Below are positions 16,772-25,692 of a stretch of DNA of 64,000 nucleotides, piece after piece. Each line of letters begins with the position of its first letter. Position 1 is the first letter of the stretch. The position numbers and the translations under genes were made by a program. The DNA is from Cribrihabitans_A pelagius (lineage in GTDB: Bacteria > Pseudomonadota > Alphaproteobacteria > Rhodobacterales > Rhodobacteraceae). The notes beneath the pieces are model-generated. The model was not told the DNA's origin. It saw only the letters and a program-made list of their open reading frames with translations, and did not search any database. Where the stretch lies: contig NZ_JBMERR010000019.1 in assembly GCF_048820915.1 (NCBI RefSeq), positions 39,542 to 103,541 on the forward strand, given 5' to 3'.

Positions 16772-17068
16772 ATGCCGGACCAGCCGGACGACATCACCCG
16801 TCTTCGCGCCGCGAGCTACGCCCTCGAAGAACTCCCCGAAACCATCGCCCTCCCGCAGCGCGCCGGTGACGAGCCGCGCGAGCCGCTGCCGGTCGTCGAG
16901 GCGACCGTCGACGAGATCGCCTTCGCGATCGTGGAGGCGGAGCGCGAGAGCACGGCCGCCTACCGCCGGGCCGATGCGCTGAAGCGGCTCTACAAGATCG
17001 TCCGCGAGGCGGGGTGCATCGGCGCCGACCGCGCCGCCACGGCCGTGATCAAGAAGGAGGGCCAGTGA
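16772..17068 (+). CDS. small early phage protein, helical
   Basis: A 98-residue mostly helical acidic protein. The start at 16772 is chosen for the GGAGAAAAGCT upstream; an in-frame ATG at 16733 would add 13 residues. The stop TGA shares a base with the next ATG. It precedes the RecA-like ATPase, so it is probably part of the replication and recombination operon. Function unknown. Confidence 0.65.
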   Translation: MPDQPDDITRLRAASYALEELPETIALPQRAGDEPREPLPVVEATVDEIAFAIVEAERESTAAYRRADALKRLYKIVREAGCIGADRAATAVIKKEGQ

Positions 17069-17943
17069 TGGCCCTTCCCATCATCGGCGCCGACGAACGG
17101 CTCGCGCAGCGCAAGGGGATCAAGGGCGTCATCTTCGGCCGGTCCGGCATCGGCAAGACCAGCCTGCTCTGGACGCTGAATGCCTCGACCACGCTCTTCC
17201 TCGATCTCGAGGCTGGCGATCTGGCGGTCGAGGGGCTGGAGATCGACACGCTCCGGCCCCGCACCTGGAAGGAATGCCGCGATTTCGCGGTGTTCATCGG
17301 CGGGCCGAACCCGGCGCTGCGCGAGGACCAACCCTACAGCCAGGCGCATTTCGACGAGGTCTGCGGCCGCTACGGCGATCCCACGGTGATCGGGAAATAC
17401 GAGACCGTCTTCATCGACTCGATCACCGTGGCCGGGCGGCTCTGCTTCCAGTGGTGCCGCGGCCAGCCCGAGGCGTTCTCCGAGAAGACAGGCAAGCCCG
17501 ACATCCGCGGCGCCTACGGGCTGCATGGCCGCGAGATGATAGGCTGGCTGACCCATCTGCAGCACACGCGCGGCAAGCACGTCTGGTTCGTCGGGATCCT
17601 CGACGAGCGGCTCGACGATTTCAACCGCAAGGTCTTCCAGCCGCAGATCGACGGCTCGAAGACCGGGCTCGAGCTGCCCGGGATCGTCGATCAGGTCATC
17701 ACCATGGCCGACATCCCGGACCCCGGCGGCCAGCCGCAGCGCGCCTTCGTCTGCCAGACGCTGAACCCCTGGGGCTATCCCGCCAAGGACCGCTCCGGTC
17801 GCCTCGACATGGTCGAGGCCCCGCATCTCGGCCGGCTGATGGAGAAGATCCAGCGCCCTGCGGCGCCTGCCTCCGAACGCCTGACCTGGCCGCCGGTGAC
17901 GCCCGCCGATCCCGCCCCCGCGCAGGAGCCCGGCCATGGCTGA
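17068..17943 (+). CDS. phage RecA-like (Sak4-type) ATPase
   Basis: A 291-residue AAA/RecA-fold ATPase with Walker A GRSGIGKT at residues 24-31 and a Walker-B-like hydrophobic strand ending in Asp (YETVFIDSIT). Such phage ATP-binding proteins act in single-strand annealing and recombination with an adjacent ssDNA-binding protein. The start ATG is preceded by AAGAAGGAGG. Assignment to the Sak4 group rests on size, motifs and neighbours. Confidence 0.8.
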   Translation: MALPIIGADERLAQRKGIKGVIFGRSGIGKTSLLWTLNASTTLFLDLEAGDLAVEGLEIDTLRPRTWKECRDFAVFIGGPNPALREDQPYSQAHFDEVCGRYGDPTVIGKYETVFIDSITVAGRLCFQWCRGQPEAFSEKTGKPDIRGAYGLHGREMIGWLTHLQHTRGKHVWFVGILDERLDDFNRKVFQPQIDGSKTGLELPGIVDQVITMADIPDPGGQPQRAFVCQTLNPWGYPAKDRSGRLDMVEAPHLGRLMEKIQRPAAPASERLTWPPVTPADPAPAQEPGHG

Positions 17944-17958
17944 GCGCACCGCGCCACG

Positions 17959-17998
17959 CCCGGTGTCCCGATCCGGTCGCCGGGGTGGCTTTTCCCCA
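17959..17998. repeat. leader repeat copy B
   Basis: CCCGGTGTCCCGATCCGGTC plus GTGGCTTTTCCC, matching copy A at 16455-16494 apart from a few changes in the central GC stretch. It lies about 50 bases before the next start codon at 18045. Confidence 0.55.
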
Positions 17999-18044
17999 CT
18001 GACGCCGCTGCGCGTCCCACCCTCCAACTGAAAGGAGCCGCGCA

Positions 18045-18668
18045 ATGTCCGGACCCTGGAACGACTTCAACTCCGCCCAATCCAACACCAACGTCATCCC
18101 GAAGGGCACGCTCGCCAAGGTGCGGGCCTCACTGCGGCCCGGCGGCTACGACGACCCCTCGCAGGGCTGGACCGGCGGCTGGGCGCGCCGCGCCGCCACC
18201 GGCGCCGTCTATCTTGACGTCGAATATACGGTGCTCGAGGGGCCCTATGCCCGGCGCAAGATCTGGTCGTTGATCGGTCTCTACAGCCCCAAGGGCCCGG
18301 ACTGGGCCAACATGGGGCGCGGCCTGATCCGCGGCATCCTCAACTCGGCGCGCGGCGTGTCGGACAAGGACAACTCGCCCGAGGCGCAGGCGCGCCGCCG
18401 CATCAACGGGTTCGGCGATCTCGACGGGGTCGAATTCGTCGCCCGCATCGACATCGGCACCGACACCAACGGCGAGGACAAGAACGAGATCCGCGCCGCC
18501 GTCACCCCCGACCATCGCGACTACGCCGCGCTCATGGGCGCGGTCGCGCCGCAGTTCACCGCCGCCCCGGCGCAGGGCCACGCCCCGCAGCAGCCTACCA
18601 CGGTCACCCAGCCCAGCCAGCCTGCGTCCGCCCCCGGCGCCGCCGGTCGGCCGAGCTGGGCGCAGTAA
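18045..18668 (+). CDS. probable phage ssDNA-binding protein
   Basis: A 207-residue protein: a compact N-terminal domain (about 1-160, with aromatic residues and YLDVEYTVLEG strands) and a Gln/Pro/Ala-rich tail ending in acidic-poor WAQ. A disordered tail is typical of ssDNA-binding proteins. Its location between the RecA-like ATPase and the helicase supports that role; I see no diagnostic motif. The start has AAAGGAG upstream. Confidence 0.55.
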   Translation: MSGPWNDFNSAQSNTNVIPKGTLAKVRASLRPGGYDDPSQGWTGGWARRAATGAVYLDVEYTVLEGPYARRKIWSLIGLYSPKGPDWANMGRGLIRGILNSARGVSDKDNSPEAQARRRINGFGDLDGVEFVARIDIGTDTNGEDKNEIRAAVTPDHRDYAALMGAVAPQFTAAPAQGHAPQQPTTVTQPSQPASAPGAAGRPSWAQ

Positions 18669-18682
18669 GGGGGAGACCAGCG

Positions 18683-20371
18683 ATGCGCCTGCGCCCCCGC
18701 CAGAAGACCTTCGTCGAGCGCAGCGTGGCTGCGCTCGCTTCCCGCGGCAACACGCTGGGCGTGGCGCCCACGGGTGCTGGCAAGACCATCATGCTCTCGG
18801 CGGTCACCGGCGAGATGATCGGCGACGGCGCCAAGGCCTGCGTGCTGGCCCATCGCGACGAGCTGACGGCGCAGAACCGCGCAAAGTTCCAGCGCGTGGT
18901 GCCAGGCGTCGCCACATCGGTGATCGACGCCACGGAGAAGTCCTGGGGTGGCCAGGTCGCCTTCGCCATGGTGCCGACGCTGGCGCGGGCTTCGAACCTT
19001 GCCGACATGCCACGCCTCGACCTGCTGGTTGTCGACGAGGCGCATCACGCCGTCGCCGACAGCTACCGCCGCATCATCGACCGGGTGCGCGAGGCCAATC
19101 CCGACGCCCGCATCTTCGGGGTCACGGCGACGCCGAACCGGGGCGACAGGAAGGGCCTGCGCGAGGTTTTCGACAACGTGGCCGATCAGGTGCGGCTGGG
19201 CGAGCTGATCGCCTCGGGCCACCTGGTGCCGCCGCGCACCTTCGTCATCGACGTGGGCGTGCAGGGCGAGTTGCGCTCGGTCCGCAAGACCATGTCGGAT
19301 TTCGACATGGCGGAGGTCGCGGGCATCATGGACCGCGCCCCCGTCACCGACGAGGTGATCCGCCACTGGAAGGAGAAGGCGGGCGACCGGCAGACCGTGG
19401 TGTTCTGCTCCACCGTCGCCCATGCCGAACACGTCACCGACGCCTTCAGGGCGGCGGGCGTTTCCGCCGCGCTGATCCACGGCGATCTGGCGGCCGAGAC
19501 CCGCAAGGCGATCCTCGCCGACTACGCGGCGGGCGACATCCGCGTCATCGTCAACGTGGCGGTGCTGACCGAGGGCTGGGACCACCCGCCCACGTCCTGC
19601 GTCGTGCTGCTGCGGCCCAGCTCCTACAAGTCCACGATGATCCAGATGGTCGGGCGCGGCCTGCGCACCGTCGATCCCGAGGAATATCCCGGCATCGTCA
19701 AGACCGACTGCGTCGTGCTGGATTTCGGGACGTCGAGCCTGATCCACGGCACGCTGGAACAGGATGTCGATCTCGACGGCAAGACCGAAACCGGCGAGGC
19801 GCCGACGAAGACCTGCCCGGCCTGCGAGGCGGAGATCCCGCTGGCCGCCACCGAATGCCCGCTCTGCGGCGAGGCTTGCCCGCGCGAGGACGAAGAGGCC
19901 GGCGAAGGCGGGGCCGCCGCGCCGCTCTCGGGCTTCATGATGACCGAGATCGACCTGCTGAAGCGGTCCAGCTTCGCGTGGGTCGACCTCTACGGCACGG
20001 ACGACGCGCTGATGGCCACGGGCTTCGCGGCCTGGGGCGGCATCTTCTGGCTGGAAGGGGTCTGGTACGCGATCGGCGGGGCGAAGGGCGAACGCCCGCA
20101 TCTGCTGGGCGTCGGCGAGCGCACGGTCTGCCTCGCACAGGCCGACGACTGGCTGAACACGCACGAGACCGACGAGAGCGCCTTCAAGACCCGTTCCTGG
20201 CTCCGCCAGCCGCCGACCGAAAAGCAGCTGCAATACCTGCCACCCGAATGCCGCCATGACTTCGGCCTGACGCGCTACCGCGCCTCCGCTCTGATGACCT
20301 TCGGCTTCAACAAGCGCGCCATCCGCCAGCTGATCGACACGGCCGCCCGGCCCGAACGGAGGGCGGCATGA
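18683..20371 (+). CDS. phage superfamily 2 DEAD/DEAH helicase
   Basis: A 562-residue helicase. It shows Q-like RPRQ, Walker A APTGAGKT (about 27-34), DEAH (about 117-120), a TATP motif III and motif VI QMVGRGLR. After the helicase core a four-cysteine zinc ribbon (CPAC...CPLC, about 375-395) is followed by a phage-specific C-terminal domain. It is likely used in DNA unwinding during replication or recombination. The stop overlaps the reading of the next gene's leader by a few bases. Confidence 0.9.
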   Translation: MRLRPRQKTFVERSVAALASRGNTLGVAPTGAGKTIMLSAVTGEMIGDGAKACVLAHRDELTAQNRAKFQRVVPGVATSVIDATEKSWGGQVAFAMVPTLARASNLADMPRLDLLVVDEAHHAVADSYRRIIDRVREANPDARIFGVTATPNRGDRKGLREVFDNVADQVRLGELIASGHLVPPRTFVIDVGVQGELRSVRKTMSDFDMAEVAGIMDRAPVTDEVIRHWKEKAGDRQTVVFCSTVAHAEHVTDAFRAAGVSAALIHGDLAAETRKAILADYAAGDIRVIVNVAVLTEGWDHPPTSCVVLLRPSSYKSTMIQMVGRGLRTVDPEEYPGIVKTDCVVLDFGTSSLIHGTLEQDVDLDGKTETGEAPTKTCPACEAEIPLAATECPLCGEACPREDEEAGEGGAAAPLSGFMMTEIDLLKRSSFAWVDLYGTDDALMATGFAAWGGIFWLEGVWYAIGGAKGERPHLLGVGERTVCLAQADDWLNTHETDESAFKTRSWLRQPPTEKQLQYLPPECRHDFGLTRYRASALMTFGFNKRAIRQLIDTAARPERRAA

Positions 20372-20374
20372 CCC

Positions 20375-20785
20375 ATGTCCACATCCACCCCCATCACGGC
20401 CGAGGACCGGCGGCGGCTCTGGCATCCGCGTGGGACGCTCTGTGCTGTCTGCCGGCAACCCACCCGTGGCTTTGGCTGGTTCGATCCGCACCGGTCGAAG
20501 CGGCGCCGGCCCTCGGTCTGGTTCTGCTCGATGCCCTGCCAGTCCTTCTGGACGCGCTTGGCCAGGGAGCGTTTCGCCATGGTTGACCTGACCGAGGAAG
20601 AGCGCGCCGCGATCACCGCCACCATGAAGCGCGTGGCGCTGCTGATGGACGAGATCGGCTGGGCCACCCCGCTCGCCGAACTGACCGAGGCGCAGGTGCG
20701 CGCGCTGATCGAGGAAGCCGTCGAGGGCTTCCGCGAGGCCATGTCCGACATCGCCCGGGCGCAGACGTCGGAGGTGCCGTTCTGA
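20375..20785 (+). CDS. DUF6511-type zinc protein
   Basis: A 136-residue protein. The N-terminal half holds two cysteine pairs (CAVC and CSMPC) separated by a basic stretch, and the C-terminal half is helical. The family is a common phage early protein of unknown function. The stop shares a base with the next ATG. The DUF assignment is from pattern memory. Confidence 0.7.
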   Translation: MSTSTPITAEDRRRLWHPRGTLCAVCRQPTRGFGWFDPHRSKRRRPSVWFCSMPCQSFWTRLARERFAMVDLTEEERAAITATMKRVALLMDEIGWATPLAELTEAQVRALIEEAVEGFREAMSDIARAQTSEVPF

Positions 20786-21552
20786 TGCTGGACTACAACC
20801 ATCGCCCCAGCTTCGCCGACCGGGTCAACGCCGCAGTCGATCGGTCGCTGACCGCCGATCAGACCACGCGGCCGCCCCGCGACTATCTGGGCGGCTCGCG
20901 CCTCGGCCATGCCTGCGAGCGGGCCCTGCAGTTCGAGTTCACGGCGACGCCGAAGGACGAGGGCCAGGATTTCAGCGGCCAATCGCTGCGCATCTTCGCC
21001 ATCGGCCACGCGCTCGAGGATCTGGCCGTCGCCTGGCTGCGCGGCGCGGGCTTCGACCTCTACACCCGCAAGGGCAACCGTACCGATGGTGGCCAGTTCG
21101 GCTTCTCGGTCGCGGGCGGGCGCATCCGCGGTCATGTCGACGGCATCATTGCCGCCGGGCCCGAGGGCTTCGGTCTGGCCGTTCCCGCTCTCTGGGAATG
21201 CAAGACCATGAACGCCAAGAACTGGCGCGCCTGCGTCAAGGACGGCGTGAGCAAGTCGAAGCCGGTCTACGCCGCCCAGATCGCGGTCTATCAGGCCTAC
21301 ATGGAAACCAGCGTGCCCGGCATCAGCGCCGCGCCCGCCGTGTTCACCGCGATCAACAAGGACACGGCCGAGATGCACCACGAACTGGTGCCCTTCGACG
21401 CCGATCTCGCGCAGCGCATGTCCGACCGGGGCGTGCGGATCCTGCAGGCGACCGACGCGGGCGAGTTGCTGCCGCGCATCGCCATCTCGCCCGACTTCTT
21501 CGAATGCCGCTTCTGCCCGTGGTCCGAACGCTGCTGGGGGCTGCCGGCATGA
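20785..21552 (+). CDS. Cas4/RecB-like PD-(D/E)xK exonuclease
   Basis: A 255-residue nuclease. Asp119 (HVDG) and the E-x-K motif (E138-C-K140) form the PD-(D/E)xK active site. Cys44 together with Cys241, Cys244 and Cys250 matches the four-cysteine iron-sulfur arrangement of Cas4/AddB-type nucleases. It probably resects DNA ends for the annealing ATPase upstream. It overlaps the primase-helicase start by 4 bases. Confidence 0.8.
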   Translation: MLDYNHRPSFADRVNAAVDRSLTADQTTRPPRDYLGGSRLGHACERALQFEFTATPKDEGQDFSGQSLRIFAIGHALEDLAVAWLRGAGFDLYTRKGNRTDGGQFGFSVAGGRIRGHVDGIIAAGPEGFGLAVPALWECKTMNAKNWRACVKDGVSKSKPVYAAQIAVYQAYMETSVPGISAAPAVFTAINKDTAEMHHELVPFDADLAQRMSDRGVRILQATDAGELLPRIAISPDFFECRFCPWSERCWGLPA

Positions 21553-23870
21553 GCGACGACGGCATCCTGCATTTCAACCCGTGGATGGACTTCAACGACG
21601 GGCCACCGTCCGAGAACCCCTTCGGCTGCGACCCCGACCCCGAGCAGATCGCCGTGTTCCTCGACACCGTGTTCAGCTGGTGCGAGGGGCTGATCCCGCT
21701 CCGCGGCTTCGTCGACAAGGGTCAGGGCCGAGACGGCAAGCCGCACAACATCTGGATCCCGGCCGACGACACTGCGCCCGAGAAACTCGCAACCTTCGCC
21801 GGATGGGCGAACCGCGAGGGCGCCGCCGTCTATGTCATTCCCGGCACGGTCGAGGAACAGGGCCAGGCCCGCGCCGCCGACGTGCTGCAGATGCAGGCCA
21901 TCGTCGTCGATCTCGATGCGGGCGACATCCCGGCCAAGCTGGACCATGTCACCCGCCACCTCGGCGCGCCCACGCTCATCATCGAAAGCGGCGGGCGCAC
22001 GCCCGAGGGCGCGGCGAAGCTCCATGTCTGGTGGAAACTGACCGAACCCGCCGAGAGCGACGACCTGGTCGCCCTCTGCCGCCTGCGCGGCGAGATCGCC
22101 GTGAAGGTCGGCGGCGACACGCATTTCCGCTCGGCGCACCAGCCGATCCGGGTGCCTGGCACCGTCTATCACAAGCACGGCCACCAGCGCCTTGTGCAGA
22201 TCCGCGAACATCGCGACGTCGAGGTGGATCTTGCGGATTTCGCCGAGAAGGTCGCCGAGATGCCGCCGCTGCCCGGCGTGGGCTTCGCCAGCGACGTTGC
22301 CGCGCCGACCGCGAAGCCCGGCATCGACGCGGTGCTCACGACGCCGGTGCGCGAGGGCGCGGTCGACGACTGGTCCCGGTTTCAGGGGGCCAGCGCCGCC
22401 ATCGGCCATTATGTGCGCCTGGTGCACGAGGGCCGCCTCGACCCCTTCGCGGGCTGGGAGGCGATCTGCGGCTACAACGCCGCGATGATGCGCCCATCCT
22501 GGCCGCTCGATCGGCTGCAGGCCGAGTCCGAACGCCTCTGGGCGCTGCATGTGAAGCGCAACGGCCCACCACTCCTGCGCACGGCCTATGCCGACGCCCC
22601 GGCCAGCCCGCTGCCGACATTCAGCCTAGGCGCTCTCCTCGACGACACCAGTCCGATGCCCGAGGACATCATCGGGCCGCGCGTGCTGACCCCGGGCGGG
22701 CTCCTGGTGCTGGGCGGCGCGCCCAAGGTCGGCAAGAGCGACTTCCTGATCTGCTGGCTCGTGCACATGGCCGCTGGCGTGCCGTTCCTCGGCTTCACGC
22801 CGCCCCGGCCGCTGTGCGTGTTCTACCTGCAGGCCGAGATCCAGTATCACTATCTGCGCGAGCGCATGCAGCAGATCGCGCTGCCCGCTGCCGTGATCGC
22901 CGCCGCGCGCGACACCTTCATCGCCACCCCGAAACTGAAGCTGCTGCTCGACGCGGAGGGCATCGCCCGCGTGGCCGAGGCGATCAGGGCCGCATTCCCC
23001 GACGCGCCGCCCGACATCATCGTCATCGACCCGATCCGCAACCTCTTCGATGGCGGCCCCGAGGGCGGCGGCGAAAACGACAACACCGCCATGATGTTCT
23101 TCCTGAAGGACCGGGTCGAGCTCCTGAGGGAAGCTGTCAATCCGGATGCGGGCATCATCCTCGCCCACCACACCCGAAAGGCCACCAAGCATCAGGTCAA
23201 GGACGATCCCTTCCTCGCGCTCTCCGGCGCCAGCGCGCTGCGCGGCTTCTACACCTCGGGGCTGCTCATGCACCGGCCTGACGAGGACAGCAGCGTCCGC
23301 AAGCTGGAGATCGAGCTGCGCAATGGCCCCGCGCTGCCGGGCAAGCTCATCGACAAGGTGAAGGGCGAGTGGGTCGAGCTGAACCCGCTGAACGAGCGCC
23401 TGGTGCGCAAGGAGGTCGGCGCCAGGCTCGATGCCGAACGGCTGCGCAAGCACGATGTCATCCTCGGCATGCTGCTGGATGAGGCGGCGGGCGAGCGCCT
23501 CTACACCGCCATGCAGTTCGCCGAGACCTTCGAGAACCGTGGCGGGCTGGGCAGCAAGCACACCATTCGCGAGCGCCTCAGCGTGCTGGCGACCAAGGGC
23601 TTCGTGAAGTTCCTGCGCGACCCCTCGGGGTTCGGCTTCCCCGTCACCCGGTCCCGGTTCGGCTACCTCTGCGTCGAGGGCATGCAGTTCGGCGCGCCCG
23701 TCGACCATGTCGATCCGGCCACTGGCGAGGTCACCACGGAGGTCCGTCCGGTCCTGCCCAGCCACTTCAAATGCCCCCTATCCGGGCTCTGCCTGCAGGT
23801 CGAAAACTCCGCCGTCTGGGTCTACCCGGAGGGGCTGGAGGACGACCCAACTCATATGAGTGAGGCCTGA
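21549..23870 (+). CDS. phage primase-helicase, RepA-like
   Basis: A 773-residue replication protein. The N-terminal half resembles a primase-like domain (IVVDLDAGDIPAKLDHV, then a PIRVPGTVYHK-like motif). The C-terminal half is a RepA/AAA-type helicase with Walker A GGAPKVGKSD (about 388-397) and a Walker B strand IIVIDPIRNLF. The start at 21549 overlaps the nuclease stop (ATGA); the longer upstream frame is a shadow. It is followed by a palindrome-rich non-coding region. Confidence 0.82.
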   Translation: MSDDGILHFNPWMDFNDGPPSENPFGCDPDPEQIAVFLDTVFSWCEGLIPLRGFVDKGQGRDGKPHNIWIPADDTAPEKLATFAGWANREGAAVYVIPGTVEEQGQARAADVLQMQAIVVDLDAGDIPAKLDHVTRHLGAPTLIIESGGRTPEGAAKLHVWWKLTEPAESDDLVALCRLRGEIAVKVGGDTHFRSAHQPIRVPGTVYHKHGHQRLVQIREHRDVEVDLADFAEKVAEMPPLPGVGFASDVAAPTAKPGIDAVLTTPVREGAVDDWSRFQGASAAIGHYVRLVHEGRLDPFAGWEAICGYNAAMMRPSWPLDRLQAESERLWALHVKRNGPPLLRTAYADAPASPLPTFSLGALLDDTSPMPEDIIGPRVLTPGGLLVLGGAPKVGKSDFLICWLVHMAAGVPFLGFTPPRPLCVFYLQAEIQYHYLRERMQQIALPAAVIAAARDTFIATPKLKLLLDAEGIARVAEAIRAAFPDAPPDIIVIDPIRNLFDGGPEGGGENDNTAMMFFLKDRVELLREAVNPDAGIILAHHTRKATKHQVKDDPFLALSGASALRGFYTSGLLMHRPDEDSSVRKLEIELRNGPALPGKLIDKVKGEWVELNPLNERLVRKEVGARLDAERLRKHDVILGMLLDEAAGERLYTAMQFAETFENRGGLGSKHTIRERLSVLATKGFVKFLRDPSGFGFPVTRSRFGYLCVEGMQFGAPVDHVDPATGEVTTEVRPVLPSHFKCPLSGLCLQVENSAVWVYPEGLEDDPTHMSEA

Positions 23871-24173
23871 CTCATATGACAGCGCCAACTGTGCACTCAA
23901 CGAAATCAACGGGTTACGGGCAAATAAGAGTTAGGTCCCTAACTCATGCCCGAAGACTTCATGAAGTCTTATTCCGCAATGATTTCAGCCACTTGAACGC
24001 CTCGGAACAGTTAGGTGTCAAACCCCCATACTACGTATGGGAGGGCCACCCCACAGGGTTGGCCACTCCTCCCATACGTCCGGGTCAGCCGCGCGCGCCG
24101 CCGTGACGCTCCCTTGTGCTTTCCGATCCGACGACGGCGGCCCCGTACCGCCAAGCACCAGACCGCCGTCGTC
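23850..24173. other. palindrome-dense non-coding region, candidate replication origin or control region
   Basis: Six dyads occur in about 320 bases: ACTCATATGAGT (23850-23861); GAGTTAGG-TC-CCTAACTC (23928-23945); an 18-bp perfect palindrome AAGACTTCATGAAGTCTT (23953-23970); CCCATAC-TAC-GTATGGG (24025-24041); ACGTATGGGAG with its inverse CTCCCATACGT (24033-24043 and 24069-24079); and an 11-bp stem GACGACGGCGG / CCGCCGTCGTC (24130-24140 and 24163-24173). The region is less GC-rich than its surroundings and follows the replication gene. No convincing gene lies in it. Confidence 0.6.
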
Positions 24174-24210
24174 TTCCACCACCACAGGCCACCGGCAAAG
24201 GAGACCCATC

Positions 24211-24750
24211 ATGGCTCAGCCGACTCTGATCCCGAATTGCGACGGCGCAAGGTTTGAATCGCTGCCGCTCGACACCCCCCGCAACCGCTGCATCCTCGCG
24301 CTCGACCTCGGCACCTCGACCGGCTGGGCGATCCGCGGCCATGACGGCCTGATCACCAGCGGCACCGTCTCGCTGCGCCCCGGCCGATTCGACGGCGGCG
24401 GCATGCGCTACCTGCGCTTCACCAACTGGCTGACCGAGATCGACCGGCTGTCCGGTCCTGTCGCCGCGATCTGGTTCGAGGAAGTCCGCCGCCACGCGGG
24501 CACCGACGCAAGCCACATCTACGGCGGGCTCATGGCCACGCTGACCGCATGGGCGGAACTGCGCGGCGTGCCCTACGAGGGCGTCCCGGTCGGCACGATC
24601 AAGCGTCACGCCGCAGGCAAGGGCAACGCCGACAAGGCCGCCATGGTCGCCGCCGTCCGCGCCCGCGGCTTCAGCCCGGCCGACGACAACGAGGCCGACG
24701 CCATCGCCATCCTGCTCTGGGCGATCGAGACGAACGGGGGTGTCGCATGA
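24211..24750 (+). CDS. RuvC-like phage Holliday junction resolvase
   Basis: A 179-residue RNase H-fold protein. LDLGTSTGW (Asp32), WFEEVRR (Glu90/91) and DDNEADA (Asp159 and Asp163) give the acidic cluster of RuvC-type resolvases. It would resolve branched DNA before packaging. ATG 24211 has AAAGGAG upstream. It overlaps the next start by 4 bases. Confidence 0.8.
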   Translation: MAQPTLIPNCDGARFESLPLDTPRNRCILALDLGTSTGWAIRGHDGLITSGTVSLRPGRFDGGGMRYLRFTNWLTEIDRLSGPVAAIWFEEVRRHAGTDASHIYGGLMATLTAWAELRGVPYEGVPVGTIKRHAAGKGNADKAAMVAAVRARGFSPADDNEADAIAILLWAIETNGGVA

Positions 24751-24947
24751 GATGGCATCCCCATGGCTACGGCGGCCGGCGCCGGGATCCCGAGCAGGTC
24801 AAGCGCGAGGGCTGGCAGGAACAGGGCGTCCTCGCGGTCTCCGCTGATGACGACCGCCTCACCTGGCCCGAGCGTGAACTAGTCCGCCAGCTGGGCGAGA
24901 AGCTCTACGGCCCGCGCCCGTCCGACAGGGAGGCGCGCCATGGCTGA
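24747..24947 (+). CDS. small phage protein
   Basis: A 66-residue basic, helix-rich protein (MRWHPHGYGGRRRDPEQVKREGW...). It starts in the ATGA overlap with the resolvase and overlaps the next gene by 8 bases. No function is recognised. Confidence 0.65.
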   Translation: MRWHPHGYGGRRRDPEQVKREGWQEQGVLAVSADDDRLTWPERELVRQLGEKLYGPRPSDREARHG

Positions 24948-25320
24948 TCGCGAATGGACCGCCGACTGCGTCGCCGATCATTTCGAGGAAGCGTTCCGCA
25001 CCCTGCGCAAGCTGCCGCCTGTGAAGGCACAGGGCTACTTCAACACCTGGCCCGACATCGTGCGGACCAGCCGCGAGATCGCGGCGATGGAGCCGCAGCC
25101 GATGCGGGTCTGGCCCTCGGCAGCAGCAATCACCCGGCTCGAGCAGACCTTCGACTGGGTGCTCTGGATCGAGGAGGCGGAGCGCAAGCTGGTCTGGTCG
25201 CGCGCGGCCCGTGTGCCCTGGAAGCAGATCAGCGGTGAGCTCGGCTGCGATCGCACGACGGCGTGGCGCCGCTGGCAGCTGGCGCTGACCAAGATCGCTG
25301 CGCGGCTGAATGCGCAGTGA
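24940..25320 (+). CDS. DUF6362-type helix-turn-helix protein
   Basis: A 126-residue protein, entirely helical, with a helix-turn-helix at the C terminus (VPWKQISGELGCDRTTAWRRWQLAL, about 90-114). It is a common last gene of the early operon in roseobacter prophages and is probably DNA-binding. It is followed 68 bases later by a strong terminator. Confidence 0.75.
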   Translation: MADREWTADCVADHFEEAFRTLRKLPPVKAQGYFNTWPDIVRTSREIAAMEPQPMRVWPSAAAITRLEQTFDWVLWIEEAERKLVWSRAARVPWKQISGELGCDRTTAWRRWQLALTKIAARLNAQ

Positions 25321-25388
25321 CTCCAATGTGTTGCAACACTTTTTCCTTCGACATCTGCAACAGATCCATGCTATTCCGAAGGCAAGAT

Positions 25389-25428
25389 GGGGAGAGTGCG
25401 TCGGGAGACGGCTCTCCCCGTCTTTTTT
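25389..25428 (+). terminator. intrinsic terminator ending the early operon
   Basis: GGGGAGAG (25389-25396) pairs with CTCTCCCC (25412-25419), followed by GTCTTTTTTT. The region 25429-25692 after it shows no gene I can support. Confidence 0.85.
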
Positions 25429-25692
25429 TAGTGAAAACCGACATGGCTTCCTGGCATCAGCCGGGCCACGGCGAACCGACGTTGGCAGTACGGCATCGCG
25501 GTCATCGTTTGGCGGCTGAACGGCAAACGACTGGCAGGGAAACGGTCAATGGAGTTTGTGATCGGCCTGACGTGAGCGGGATGATGGACAGCAGAGGATC
25601 AAATCGCCGATCCGTGCGTTGTCTTGAAAACGGACGAAGCGTTCAAGGTGACATTGCGTTGCATTCTGCGTCGACTTCGGGAAAGGCAAGGA

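Noticed and set aside
23876..24106. A 76-residue frame after the primase-helicase gene
   Set aside because: It runs through all the palindromes, has no family resemblance and no good ribosome site.
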